A stretch of 64,000 nt of DNA from Liopterus haemorrhoidalis (lineage: Eukaryota > Arthropoda > Insecta > Coleoptera > Dytiscidae): assembly GCA_963971575.1 (NCBI GenBank), contig OZ020611.1:2542001-2606000 (forward strand), in the 5' to 3' direction. The notes beneath the pieces were generated by a model, which made no database searches, was not told the DNA's origin, and saw nothing but the letters and a program-made list of their open reading frames with translations. Below, piece after piece: positions 1-10,806 of the stretch (its first letter is position 1; each line of letters starts with the position of its first letter). Both the position numbers and the translations under genes were made by a program.

Positions 1-242
1 TGGCTGCCATGGCTTTCTTTACAACATAATTTATATGTTCATTCTCATTGTTCGATTGCTGGAAATTATACCCTAAGTATTTATAATTTTTTACTCGTTC
101 TATTTCTTTATCCTGCCATTTCCATATTTCTTCTTTTACTCTTCAGCCGCCTTTTTTAAAAATCATAATCTTTGACTTTTCAGTATTTAAACTCAGTTTC
201 TTAGTTCTGAGGTACGTTTCCAATCTACGCAGCAGGTTTTGC
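1..242 (-). pseudogene. non-LTR retrotransposon reverse transcriptase fragment (C-terminal part of RT)
   Basis: Read on the minus strand from base 242 to the window edge, one frame gives a peptide with LRRLETYLRTKKLSLNTEKS, then KIMIFKK, then VKNYKYLGY and a trailing VKKAMAA. The order 'L..EKSK.M.F' followed by 'YLGY' is the post-catalytic (thumb-side) segment of insect LINE reverse transcriptases. One in-frame TGA lies at 143-145, so this copy is dead. The catalytic part would lie to the right but is not found there, so the copy is 5'-truncated near base 242 or has been cut by a rearrangement. It continues off the left edge. The LINE clade cannot be assigned from this piece. Confidence 0.75.
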
Positions 243-769
243 AGTAAAATAAATAGTATTGCACCATTTCACATTTATATTGTTAACGTGATAAACAAAA
301 ATATACCAAGAACGTAAAATCTACAAAGTGATGCAAAAATTTTACCACCACTGTTAGCAGATCTGTTATTAAGTGGCCGTAGAAAAAATGTTCGTCATAC
401 TTTTATCGTTCCAACAATAACTGCGAAATATTGAATGAATTATGTTGTACGTCCAAATGAAATTTGTAGTTAGCGATTAGAGGTGTTGAGTATAATTCGC
501 CGCGTCTTTAGGCAGCGAGACCACCTGTGCGGGTTGCCGTACGTGCGGTCTGGTGCATGAATAGTGCAGTAGGCTGCGGTCCGCGACCCCCCCCCTCACA
601 TACCTCACAGTGCGTCACGTTCCCGTCCCGACCCGTCCCGATACGTTCCATTCAAAACTGTACGCTCGCCGTTACCTTAGGTTAGTTTTATAAACATGTC
701 GATACACCCATAAATATCACATGACGGATGATACACGCATATCGAGGGAAAGCAGGAGTGTCTACAAAA
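243..769. other. unassigned stretch with a short GC-rich block
   Basis: No coding region or repeat was recognised. Bases about 500-660 are much richer in GC and CpG than the surroundings and include a run of C. This could be part of an old repeat or a small CpG-rich element. Nothing decides between these. Confidence 0.3.
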
Positions 770-771
770 TA

Positions 772-2081
772 CAAGGTGTCTCAAAAGAAATTTTATATTT
801 AGTGGATAGATTAAAAAAAAAGTAAGCCGTATATAGAAAAAATGTTTATTAATTATTAAAATACACTTTTTGGGGATTTATTTCTTAAAAATAATATCGT
901 CTAAATGTAGACCCTCGCGTTCTCGGCACTCATTTAATCGAACAGTAAAATTACTTATGACGTCTCGGCAGGTGGACTCAGGGATGGCTGCCATTTCGTG
1001 ACGGATATTTTCTTTCAAATGAGCCAGTGAAGTCGGTTTATTGGCGTAAACTTTGGATTTAAAATAACCCTATAGGAAAAAGGCCATAGGGGTTAAATCT
1101 GGACTGCATGGAGGCCAATTTATGTCACCTCTCCGAGAGATCAATTTGCCTGAGAAAATTTCACGAACACGTGGCAGAGACATATTGGACGTGTGTGAAG
1201 TTGCTCCGTCCTGTTGGAACCATGTTCTTTGGTTATAGCCAGGAAAGTTTTGCAGTTCAGGTACCAAGAAGTTGTCTAACATCTCCACATAACGCTCTAA
1301 ATTCACTGTAACTGCACGCCCCCTTTCGTCTTCAAAAAAGTAAGGGCCGATAATTCCTCGCGCCGACATCGCAGCCCATACGGTCACTTTAGGCGAATGT
1401 AGAGGTCTCTGATGTTTGCGTTTCGGATTCGTTGCACTCCAGTAGCGGCAGTTCTGCTTATTTACGTGGCCATTAAGATGAAAATGTGCTTCATCCGAAA
1501 ACAAAATGTTGGTAAACGTTGAAAATCGCTCAATCACCTGATTTACGAAATTAAGCCTCTGACTGGCATCTTGGGGCTTTAATTCTTGCACCAATTGAAT
1601 TTTGTAGGGGTGCAGCTTTAGGTCTTTGTGCATAATGCGATGTAATGATGATCTATGCACATTTAAAGCACTTGCGCGCTTCCGAATTGAAAGGTTCGGG
1701 TCGTCACGAACAGACTATTTAACATTCTCCACGTTTTCTACCGTTCTTGATGACCTAGGTCGCCCGGATTTTGATTTATCCAGCGTTGTACCAGTCTCTT
1801 CAAACTTTTTAACCCAATGTCGAATGAGAGGAATGCTTGGCGCATCATTTAAGTGGCGAAAACCTGGAATACTGCAGAATTTTCTACGCGCTACAGTCGC
1901 CGGATCACCGTTTTTGTAAAACTCTCGCACGCATAACGCGTGGTCTGCTCCCGAGAAACGCTCCATAGCGTCTGAATTCCCAAGAGCCAGGCTACCGATT
2001 GACATAACCCCCGCGCCCCTCGGATACGTTGCGTTCACGCAGTAAGCTAAATAAATATAAAATTTCTTTTGAGACACCTTG
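772..2081 (-). mobile_element. complete 1310-bp mariner-like element (DD41D-type spacing)
   Basis: The element has perfect 30-bp terminal inverted repeats (TIRs): 772-801 starts CAAGGTGTCTCAAAAG and 2052-2081 is its exact reverse complement. It is flanked by the TA target duplication of the Tc1/mariner superfamily (770-771 and 2082-2083). The length is that of a complete mariner. The transposase lies on the minus strand and fills most of the interior. The perfect TIRs suggest a fairly recent insertion. Its right TA is also the left TA of the next mariner, so the two elements abut. Confidence 0.93.
878..2005 (-). pseudogene. mariner-like transposase, two in-frame amber codons
   Basis: One frame of 376 codons runs from an ATG at 2003-2005 to a TAA at 878-880 with no frameshift. 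The N-terminus is a DUF4817-like helix-turn-helix (ADHALCVREFYKNGDPATVA, IRHWVKKFEETG). The catalytic part shows LFSDEAHFHL (first Asp), WFQQDGATSHT (second Asp) and SPDLTPMAFFL, where the third Asp would be the residue now read as Ala. By my count 41 residues separate positions two and three, which matches the DD41D (rosa-like) group. TAG codons at 1715-1717 and 1070-1072 interrupt the frame, the second where Trp is expected. Two stops plus a Asp-to-Ala change (GCC where GAC is expected) make this copy inactive, although the rest is well preserved. Confidence 0.9.
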
Positions 2082-2677
2082 TACAAGGGCTACCTTTTAA
2101 GTTTTTACAAAAACTAAGAGAGAAAAAAATTATTTTGGAACAAGCTTCTTTATTGCTTTTCAAAATATTTGTCTTTAAGATTTATATAGTTTTGCATGGG
2201 TTCAAACTAGTTTCGAAACATTTTTTCCACTCAAGTTGGTATCTCAAAACATGGTTTTCGAAGTCTTCAACAGCTTCTTGAGGTGATGAAAATCGCTGTC
2301 CACGTATTTTTTGTCTGAGATTGGGGATCAAAAGAAGTCATTAGCTAATAAATCAGGTGAATACGGGCAATGAGACATTAATTCGATGTTTTTCTCTTTC
2401 AAATAATTAATTGTTTGACGTGCTGTGTGGGAGTTTGCATTATCATGATGAAGAATGATGCGACGTTTTTGTTTGTTTTTCCTGATTTTATCGATGACTA
2501 CTGGCAAAAAAAATGTTGCATACCATTCAGCAATAACTATTCTCCCATTCTCTAAAGGAATGGTTGCGACATGTCCAGTACAACCGAAGAAACAAACGAT
2601 TATTTTCTTGAAAGTGCTTTGTGAACAAATAACATTTGTGGGTTTCGGTTCATCTTGGAAGACCCAAACAGTGGATT

Positions 2678-3000
2678 CAGTGATGGCATCCTAAATTTTC
2701 AGGAAGCGGTTCTATAAAGTCATGTGATATCTAGGAACCTATTCTGTATTTTTAAGAGTGAAAACAAATCACTTACTTCCATTTATTAAATATAAGGAAA
2801 AAAATTTAAGAGCGTATTATTAATAACCTATAAAATAAATATTACATTTGCAACACTGCAGGGCACGGCGCACGATTTAAAACTGAAGTCAGAGTAATTC
2901 ATTTATTTTTAATAATTCTAACAACTGGTTCCCAAAGTTTCAATAATTTTAAAAAAACGGTTCGCGCGAACCGGTCCGTACCGGTAGGATACCATCGCTA
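2678..3000. mobile_element. hAT-type MITE inserted in mariner
   Basis: The ends CAGTGATGGCATCCTA and TAGGATACCATCGCTA are imperfect inverted repeats (13 of 16 match). The exact 8-bp target duplication AGTGGATT sits at 2670-2677 and 3001-3008. An 8-bp duplication and a CAG-type end are hAT hallmarks. The 323-bp interior has no coding capacity. Near the right end are short palindromes (TTCGCGCGAA, GGTCCGTACC). Confidence 0.9.
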
Positions 3001-3143
3001 AGTGGATTGTTGCTTAGTTTCCAGTTCACATGAATAAATCCAAGTTTAGTCACCTGTAACGATGATACAGATTTTGCAGTGCCTAGATTGATTTTTTTTT
3101 ATCATTATCCTTTTTATTATTTATCATTTTTTTATCCTTACAC

Positions 3144-3736
3144 CAGCGGTTCTTAAAATGGGGTGCGCAGACTCTTGAGGGTCCGCGTAGCCATTACCGG
3201 GAGTCCGCGAAACAATTATGACATTAACTTTACATCCCCTAACTTTCCGCTTTTATTCAAATAACTCATTTAATAAAAATCCTACATGGTCAAGATTTTT
3301 GTATTTGTTGTTTCTTAACTAGTTATTGACATGACTAAACAATAATTAATAAAAATTTAATTATTCTTATTCAACTGCAAATTATTTACAGAAAACATAT
3401 TATAATAAGATCTACTTTGACCAATATTTGACCAAGAAATGTTTGTATGAGTTTAACGTATTATAATTTGTAACTTTTTTAATTCTTTTTACTAGTTTTT
3501 TTTTATTCTATATGCTAATAAAAATGTTCATATCTATAAATTCGCAAGACCATTTATTAAAATAACCAACGATACATTTTTACCAATATTTATTATAACG
3601 TAGTGCCTATGAGATTATTGAGCCAGAAATTAAGTCTCAAGAACGACGTAAAATGCCTAGGGATGGCATTGAGGTCCGCAAAAAGAAATGTTGTTCAAGA
3701 GGGGGTCCTCGGACTACATAAGTTTAAGAACCCCTG
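3144..3736. mobile_element. second hAT-type MITE inserted in the same mariner
   Basis: The ends are CAGCGGTTCTTAAA and TTTAAGAACCCCTG, inverted with two mismatches. The exact 8-bp target duplication CCTTACAC lies at 3136-3143 and 3737-3744. The 593-bp interior has no transposase, and its short open stretches show no recognisable domain. The ends resemble the widespread class of hAT MITEs with CAG(G/C)GGTTCT termini. Confidence 0.9.
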
Positions 3737-4329
3737 CCTTACACCAATCAACACGAGCCCTTTTCGGAGCTTCGGTCAAATTAAGTAGAATCCATCGGGA
3801 ACAGATCTTTTTCACACCTAAATGTTCATGTAAAATCGAATGTATTGCAGTCTGCGATATGCCAAAGGATGCCTCTATCTTACGGTAAGTCACATGACGA
3901 TCTTCTTCATTCATTTTACGCACAGCATCGATGTTTTTTTGAATCACAACCGATTTTGGTCGACCTTCACGAGATTCATCACGGACGCAGGACCACGACG
4001 ATATTCTGCAAACCAATTCTAAACGGTCTTTTCTGATGGTGCTTCATTACCAAAAGTTAAACGAAACGAATCTATGCATTGTTGTTAAGTTAGGCCTTTA
4101 CTAAAATCGTAAAAAAATCGTCCAACGATAACCTTCACGAGTAATAATCCATTTTTTTCATAAACTTGGTTTTTTAAACGCTCATTGGCAACAAATTACT
4201 CGGTCAATTTATAAGCTGCCACTGATTTCACAATTAAAAAATGTCAAATTTTACGAATACTGTAATGACATTTCAATATTGCCATCTAGTGGTCGTTTGT
4301 AAAAACATAAAAGATAACCCTCGTAGTTG

Positions 4330-4482
4330 TCGACCAGCGTAGCGTAGTGGTAACACATGTGCTCTTCGTTGCTAAGGTCTCGGGTTCAAATCCCGTGCAG
4401 GCATGGAAATTTTCAAAAATAATAATTGCCCTGGCTAATTGGCAAAGCAGCAAAGGCCACAAAAATAAAAAATAAAAAAAAT
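4330..4482 (+). mobile_element. tRNA-derived SINE
   Basis: An internal RNA polymerase III promoter is visible: A box TAGCGTAGTGG at 4340-4350 and a perfect B box GGTTCAAATCC at 4383-4393. An A-rich tail of AAAAATAAAAAAT type ends at about 4482. A 10-bp duplication CTCGTAGTTG flanks it (4320-4329 and 4483-4492), which spans the right tip of the mariner, so the SINE landed after the mariner. The T-arm folds, but the acceptor strands do not pair, so this is not a working tRNA gene. Confidence 0.85.
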
Positions 4483-4573
4483 CTCGTAGTTGCGTCATCG
4501 GGGAAACCAAATCATATATTGATCACAATACGAAACCCTGAACTATACGAAAATTCACACTTCACTTATTTTT

Positions 4574-5195
4574 ACCGACCGCCAACATATATAAGGGAGG
4601 TATTGTGATCATACCGATTTTGACATTTCGAGATTTCGATGGATCTCCACGAATTGAGGTCCCTACATAACGTTTTGACTATTTTTAGCATGATGTCTGT
4701 CGGTCTGTGTGTCCGTCCGTCCGTCTGTCTGTCTGTCCATCTGTCCGTCTGTCTGTGTACACGTGCAGAGCAAATTCGGCTGATAGGATTTTTATGAAAC
4801 TTCATATTTAAGTTTCTGCCATCAATGGTACGAGTTGATCAACTTTTGGTACAAATCGGTTGACTAAAAATGGGAGTTTACTCGATTTTAAGATTTTTGC
4901 GAATATTTCACAACAGAAAAATATTTCGAAAAAAATTTATTGAACAAAAGTTGCTATAAAAGCTATAACTAACAACTTTTATTTGATATTTTTTTGAAAA
5001 AACGAAAAAAATTTGAAAAATTTTTCGAAATTTTTTTTCTCAATTTTTTCATACTTATATGTAACGTTTCCATGGTCATGATAAATAATATCTCTGTTAG
5101 AAAATATTAGGTCAAGTTATTTCTACTCTGCTGCTAGAATGTATTTTATATAAGTACTTTATGATGGCGGTCGGTACTGTGGTGGCCACAGCTGA
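4574..5195 (+). mobile_element. repeat family B, copy 1 (Helentron/HINE-like layout)
   Basis: It begins ACCGACCGCCAACATATATA and ends with the inverse TGGCGGTCGGT followed by the hairpin CTGTGGTGGCCACAG. A (GTCY)n microsatellite (about 4695-4755) lies some 120 bp from the 5' end. Eight copies of this family occur in the window. Open frames across the microsatellite (repeated DRQT or SVCL) are not genes. Subterminal inverted repeats, a GTCY tract and a 3' hairpin together fit the DINE-1/HINE type of non-autonomous Helentron. That assignment is inference. Confidence 0.75.
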
Positions 5196-6253
5196 TTTTT
5201 TTATTTATCCTTGTAATTTGTCTACCATAGCAACAATAATCCTCTTATATTCTTAAAAGTTATCCAACATTACCGAACCGCATACACGTGTGAAAATAAA
5301 AATCGATTTTTATATCAAATTATTTTAATTAGAAGAAGGTAAATATTATGTTATTGTAAATTTGCTTTCATTCAGAAAGCACTCACTCCCACGAGCTTTA
5401 ACATAAAAACAACCGATCATTTTAAAATAAAATTTTCACTTTTCAATACAGTGTATTCAGATATAAATTAGATTACATATTTTGGTTTTCACGAATATTT
5501 TCTTTCCATTTTCCACTTGTTCCAGAGAGATAACAAATGGAAAGAGCTGTTCAAAAGGGAACTGCCAATAATTCTTGCATTGTTTGGCTTGTTAACCGCT
5601 CTCTATAATGTATGGGGAGGGGAATCCAAGATGAGGAAAAACTCCGGGAAATATGACATGTGATGACTGCTATGTGTGTGTATTAAAAGCGCTTTTCTTC
5701 GCGATCGGAAAAGAATGATGGCAGAAAATATAACAAAGAAAATTTTACATTTATGTCCAAATATATGCAACGGTACTTTAGTTAGATGTTTTTCGATAAA
5801 AAGCAGCACATGTGTTATTTGTAGAAATAAAATGTAATTATATATATTTGTAATGTGCCCTGCTGACAAATAGTGTAGCGTATAAAAATTGAATATCTTA
5901 TCAAAAACTGACCAATGGCAAAGGAGTGACTGGAATTCTCGCGGATGTAATCCCAAAATAATGAGTTGTCGTTATTAAGATAAAAATTCATTGCGGTACA
6001 AGTGTTTTATTCTTTTGTTTTTTGTTGGTCTTTATTTGCAAATAGTAAAAAATTGAAAAATGATAAAGTTTATAAATGATATTATTTATTATTAATAAAT
6101 AGTATACACAAGCAAAATAAATGCAATATTAATATCAATAATAATAATAGTAAGAAATTTTTCGACTTGGTGTGTGTTGTAGTGATTTTTTTTTTCTTTC
6201 TTTTCTCAATAATTATAATAATTAATAAAAATATTTATGAAAGTAATAAGTTT
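5196..6253. other. unassigned AT-rich stretch
   Basis: No coding region or named repeat was recognised. A minus-strand open stretch of about 117 codons near 5603-5956 has no domain and an AT-driven composition. It is not called. Confidence 0.3.
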
Positions 6254-6838
6254 TTAATTATTTAAAGAAATCATTAAGTATTTTTCTAAATTTTCATCAG
6301 AAAAATAAGTGCTTTTCGATGTATGTACCTTGAAAAAAGACCTCTCTACATCAAAACTTGTTATTGGTGCATAATTATAAAAAGTATATATTTCTTTATA
6401 TTTATTAAATATATCCTGATTTGATAATAAATTGATAGAAAATTGTAGTAATACTTGTAGGTCAGGATTTTTATTAAATATACTATCAATTTTTGCAGAC
6501 AAGTGCAAACCAAACTCGCCGGGAACAGATTTCAGTTTGTTTACTGTCCAATAAATAATAATTAAAGATTCTGACATCGGCCGGTTTTGTTTTTCTAATT
6601 TTACTATAGTTGAAGGAAGAAATTCAAAATTAGTCTTTATGAACTTTAACTCTTCATAAATATTTGGTTTTTGTATAATATTTTTTGATATTATAATGCT
6701 TTGAGCATCCGGAGTTAGATTGAAAATAAAAAATTTTAAAACTTCAAAACTGTTAACATAAAATAACGCCGCTTCAAGCCAAGTTCCCCAACGTGTCACA
6801 ACAGGATTTGGTGGTAAGGGTAAATTTGGACATAATTA
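6254..6838 (-). pseudogene. hAT-family transposase, C-terminal fragment
   Basis: An uninterrupted minus-strand frame from about 6838 to a stop at 6254 encodes roughly 190 residues beginning LPLPPNPVVTRWGTWLEAA, a motif typical of the hAT catalytic core. It ends with YNYAPITSFDVERSFFKVHT, the hAT C-terminal dimerisation region. There is no ATG at the start, and the frame is closed upstream by a TAA just before the conserved region. The 5' part is therefore missing, or this is one exon. No TIRs or TSD were found. The frame is unusually clean for this window, so a recent copy or a host-retained exon is possible. Confidence 0.7.
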
Positions 6839-8029
6839 TTTATATAAGGATACTCTTAATGGCACTACCCTTTTTTACCAATCTCCTATATCAAATAGGC
6901 TTTGTGAAAAGGACCTGGTATAAGCGTTTCACTTTTGTAAGAAAAAAAAAATGTCACTTTTTTAAAATGTCGATCCATTTGACATATGTCATAATAAAAA
7001 ATGATATCTTAATTATAATGACCATATAACCTAGAAACCTAAAGTCGGTTTTACAGTGTAAGGAATATTTTTAATTGACTTTTAAAGTCAGTAATACACT
7101 ATAAAAGTAACCAAAATAACCAGATCTAGTTCTTTTTTACAAAAGTGAACAGCTTATATACCCAATACAGTCTAAATATAGTATGCTAATATCAGAGAGG
7201 GCGCTTTATAAGTAAAAAGAAGTTAAAAAATATTACAGAATTATTCACACAATTACATTATCACACAAATTGGGTCGCTCTTTTGAAACACAAACTGACA
7301 TATTTTGGAAATGAAAAAGTTGATGCGATACCAAATTTTAACTTTCTATGTCCAATCGTTAAATATTAAAATTATTGATAAAATGACAAGACAGCTTGAT
7401 CGAAAACCAGATCAACATTCAGACAATCAAACTGCGGTTTGCTTCTCTGAACCGACAGATGTCTGTCGTCAGTTATAATGACAGACATAGAAACAGGACT
7501 AAATATAAAATTTTAACTAAAACAGTTGGCCATCTAACTGATTTTGGAATAAATATAATAAATACAAAAACTTCTTTTAATAATTCTGTACAGGCAGAAG
7601 GATCCTAACAATCCAAGTAATTCTACCGTAAATAGTAGAAAAGTTATATAGATTTTGTTAAAAATTGCTTCTAAATAGAAATAAATAACTACGGTCTCTC
7701 TTTGTCTTTACAACCTCCATTTGCAACCAATTCCATTAATGCAATATCGATTTTCAACACCCCAATTTACATTTACAAAATTCACACACATACATTTGTA
7801 CATGAATACACTACACGACAAAAAAACAGACACTTACATTTTACCAAAATTAACGTTTACACCCTTTCATTAAAATTTAATAGTAATAGTAATAGACATC
7901 TTACCACGTTTAAATTTGTCTTTACATATACATACTGGTGATAAGCTTGTAGACAAAAAAAAAAACATAACATAGAAAAATATTAGAATTAGGAAATAAT
8001 TTCATTCAGCTTTTTGGACAAGAAGCGTT
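6839..8029. other. unassigned AT-rich stretch
   Basis: No coding region, repeat with clear ends or RNA was recognised. Small open frames here have no domain. Confidence 0.3.
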
Positions 8030-8100
8030 TATTTTAAACAACACAACGTTTCACCAACAACATTGTTGGCTTCTTCAGGTGCTATAACAATAACATAACA
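8030..8100 (-). repeat. Penelope-like or hammerhead-like repeat end
   Basis: On the minus strand the order is CTGAAGA, then a stem (CCAAC paired with GTTGG), then GAAAC. This resembles the CUGANGA...GAAA core of hammerhead ribozymes found in Penelope-like elements. I could not pair a convincing stem I or a good cleavage triplet. No reverse transcriptase is nearby. Confidence 0.35.
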
Positions 8101-8373
8101 ATAAAGTAACAATCTTATATAGTTATAAATTTAATTTACCTATGTTATTTAAACGTAAATCTAACAAACTGTACATCAGTCATCTCCAAGGATGGTGAAA
8201 TTGCAGAATAGCAGTGACAAAATATTTTGAACTTGAAGAATACAGAAAATAGGAAAAACAGGAATTAAATTTTTTAAATATTATACTATATAACCAAACG
8301 TAGTGATTGTTAATTAAATTTTACATTTCAAACGAGACTAGCGATAAATATAATAATGTCCAAGATGATTCTA

Positions 8374-8527
8374 GGACACTAACCCCCGGGACACTAACCC
8401 CCGGAACATTAACCCCCCATGTCAATAACCCCCCGTGCCATTAACCCCCTGGACAATACCCCCGGGACACTAACCCCCGGGACATTAACCCCCCGTACCA
8501 ATAACCCCCCGACCATTAACCCCCTGG
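8374..8527 (+). repeat. minisatellite array, left foldback arm
   Basis: About ten tandem units of 15-16 bp vary around GGACACTAACCCCCG. Units differ at the same few positions (CACTAA, CATTAA, CAATAA), which shows duplication followed by divergence. Confidence 0.9.
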
Positions 8528-9510
8528 CAATTGATTAATATTTTAAATGTTTATTTTTATCTAAAATTTGAACATTTGAAATTAGAACAAAATTGAACAA
8601 ATGTAATCGTACATATTTAATTAGCTAACGTGTGTTAGTGATCTGAAAATTTTCTCAAAAATGCCTGTAGCGTTTTTGTTATTTTTTTTGTGTGAATGTG
8701 GGTTAACTGAAGTAATAATATGTGCCCAATTTTATTTTCAAAAAAATGTGGGGGTTCACAGTAGGACTTTTTTTATTGAAAAATATTTATTTTGGGCTTT
8801 ATTTTGGGCCATACAGCACGTATGGCCCTATTTGAAAATTGTTTGTAATTTTTTAGTTGCCATTTTCAAGTTATTTAGATTTTTTTGAAGTTTCTAGGTC
8901 ATAAAAAATTCAATGGCAATTGATTTATATTTTTAAATGTTTATTTTTATTTAAAATTTGAAAATTTGAGATAGGTAGCTCGCTTCGCTCGGCTTCTTCT
9001 AACCAAACCCTTACTAACCTAACCTAATCTAAGATAGTGTTTTGTCATTAAACTAGAAGATGAGTAGCTCGCTTCGCTCGGCTTCTTCTAACCAAACTCT
9101 TACTAACCTAACCTAACCTAAGATATTCCTACGAAACCCTAGACATTTCTGTATGTCATTATATTGGTAGATTTTTAGAAAATAAATCTGCAAAATATTT
9201 TTCACATCGATCATAGGATATAGGAGTTTCTGGTTTATGCCTACGAAACCCTAGACATTTCTATATGTTTTTTATTCGCAGTTTCTTAGAGAATAAAACT
9301 GCAAAATACTTGTCAATCAAGAGACCTGAATGCCTAGTCCCCAGTTAACCAATCACGAGAACCTTAGGAAAAATGACGTCACAGTGTTACCCAGATCACT
9401 AACACACGTTAGCTAATTACATATGTACGATTACATTTGTTCAATTTTGTTCTAATTTCAAATGTTCAAATATTAAATAAAAATAAACATTTAAAATATT
9501 AATCAATTGC

Positions 9511-9679
9511 CAGGGGGTTAATGGTCGGGGGGTTATTGGTACGGGGGGTTAATGTGCCGGGGGTTAGTGTCCCGGGGGTTATTGACATGGGGGTTATTGA
9601 CATGGGGGGTAAATGTCCCGGTGGTTATTGACGGGGGGTTAATGTCCCGGGGGTTAGTGTCCTGGGGGTAAGTGTCCTG
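9511..9679 (-). repeat. minisatellite array, right foldback arm
   Basis: This is an inverted counterpart of the array at 8374-8527, with units such as CGGGGGTTAGTGTCC. The unit order is not an exact mirror of the left arm, so the arms have changed independently. Confidence 0.9.
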
Positions 9680-9774
9680 ATACCGTCCAAGATTAACAAA
9701 AATTCAATAATTACGAATGATAGTAAGACTGACCAACGCATCAATATGACAGGCAGTCACACTCTCCAAGTCGT

Positions 9775-10804
9775 TAGGGGATAAATCAGGTAAATACCTG
9801 AGAAATGAATAAAAAAGACATTAATTCGATGTTTTTCTCCTTCAAATAATCAATTGTTTGACCTGCTGTGTGGGAGCATGCATTGTCATGTTGAATAATG
9901 ATGCGACGTTTTTGGTTGTTTTTCCTGATTTTGTCTATGACTTCTGGCAAACAAATTGTTGTACACTATTCATTATTAACTGTTCTCTGATCATCTAAAG
10001 GAATGGTTGTGACATGTCCAGTACAACCGAAGAAACAAGCATTTTCTTGGAAGTGCTTCATGAACGAACATCTTTTGTGGGTTTCGGTTAATCTTGGAAG
10101 ACCCAAACAGTAGATTGTTGCTTAGTTCCCGGTTCATATGAATAAATCTAAGTTTCGTCACCTGTAACGATGTTGTATACGGATTTTGCAGTGCCTAGGT
10201 TAAATTTTTTTAGCATTCCCTTACACCAATAACACGATCTTTTTTTTGATCTTCGATCAAATTATGCAGAATCCATCGGGAACAGATCTTTTTCACAGCT
10301 AAATGTTCATGCAAAATCAAATGTATTGTAGTCTGCGATATGCCAAAGGATGCCTCTATCTCACGGTAAGTCAGATGCCGATCTTCTTCAATCATTTTGC
10401 GCACAGCATCGATGTTTTTTTGAATCACGACCGATTTTGGTCGACCTTCATGAGATTCATCAATGACGGACGCACGACCACGACGAAATTCTGCAAACTA
10501 ATTGTAGACAGTCTTTTCTGAAGGTGCTTCATTACCATAAGTAGAATGAAGCGAATCTATGTATTGTTGTTGAGTTAGGCCTTTACAAAAATCGTAAAAA
10601 AATCATCCAAAGAAAACCTTCACGAGTAATATCCATTTTTTCACCTTGTTTTTTTTTTTAAACGCTCACTGTCAACTACTCGGTCATTTTATAAACTACC
10701 ACTTATTTCACAATAACAAATGTCAAATTTTACGAATATAGTAATGACACATTTCAATATTGCCATCTAGTGGTCGTTTGTAAAAACATAAAAGACAACC
10801 CTCG
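9775..10804 (-). pseudogene. DD34D mariner, 5'-truncated copy with dead transposase
   Basis: Same family as 2084-4323, without the hAT inserts. The right TIR ends AGACAACCCTCG at 10804, followed by TA. The left end is lost near 9775, which corresponds to the segment before the catalytic C-terminus. The transposase start ATG is near 10639 on the minus strand. The helix-turn-helix (YREIEASFGISQTTIHLILH, KKICSRWILHNL) is readable at 10210-10428. Stops and indels break the rest. Confidence 0.85.
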
Positions 10805-10806
10805 TA

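Larger units (their letters stand above)
2110..4152 (-). pseudogene. DD34D mariner transposase, split and degraded
   Basis: The probable start ATG is at 4150-4152 on the minus strand. The N-terminal helix-turn-helix half lies at about 3745-4020 (RKIEASFGISQTAIHSILHE, KKICSRWI). After the two hAT inserts the catalytic half continues at about 2090-2669, with STVWVFQDEPKP, GCTGHVATIPLENG, RRIILHHDNANSHTARQTIN and CPYSPDLLANDFF. The second and third aspartates are 34 residues apart, as in classical mariner. Several stops and small indels disrupt the reading frame. Transposase would normally cut and paste the element through its TIRs. This copy cannot. Confidence 0.85.
2084..4323 (-). mobile_element. 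DD34D mariner split by two hAT insertions
   Basis: The left end (from 2084, CAAGGGCTACCTTTTAAG) and right end (4296-4323, ending AGATAACCCTCG) are imperfect inverted repeats. Both are flanked by TA (2082-2083 and 4324-4325). The span is 2240 bp, but removing the two hAT MITEs at 2678-3000 and 3144-3736 and one 8-bp TSD for each leaves 1308 bp, the normal mariner length. A second copy at 9775-10804 lacks both inserts and confirms the uninterrupted order. The left TA is shared with the DD41D mariner. Confidence 0.9.
8367..9684. mobile_element. foldback-like element with minisatellite arms
   Basis: Two inverted arms of roughly 280-290 bp (about 8367-8645 and 9391-9684) consist of tandem 15-16-bp units (consensus near GGACACTAACCCCCG) and then a shared AT-rich inner segment. 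The 9-bp direct repeat GTCCAAGAT flanks the whole (8358-8366 and 9685-9693), consistent with a target duplication. The centre carries a direct repeat with CTCGCTTCGCTCGG (near 8976 and 9064) and segments related to the satellite at 60.3-61.5 kb. There is no transposase. Confidence 0.8.

Noticed and set aside
4330..4405. Functional tRNA gene
   Set aside because: A and B boxes are good and the T-arm folds, but the acceptor strands do not pair, and an A-rich tail with a target duplication shows it is a SINE.
5603..5956. 117-codon minus-strand open frame
   Set aside because: Hydrophobic, AT-driven composition, no recognisable domain and no splice or promoter context.
8030..8100. Active hammerhead ribozyme
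   Set aside because: The core order is present, but stem I and the cleavage triplet could not be paired convincingly, so it is recorded only as a repeat end.
8374..9679. Telomeric repeat or CRISPR-like array
   Set aside because: The CTAACCCCC units recall telomeres, but they are 15-16 bp, vary, and form the two inverted arms of a foldback element. There are no spacers of constant length, and the context is eukaryotic.
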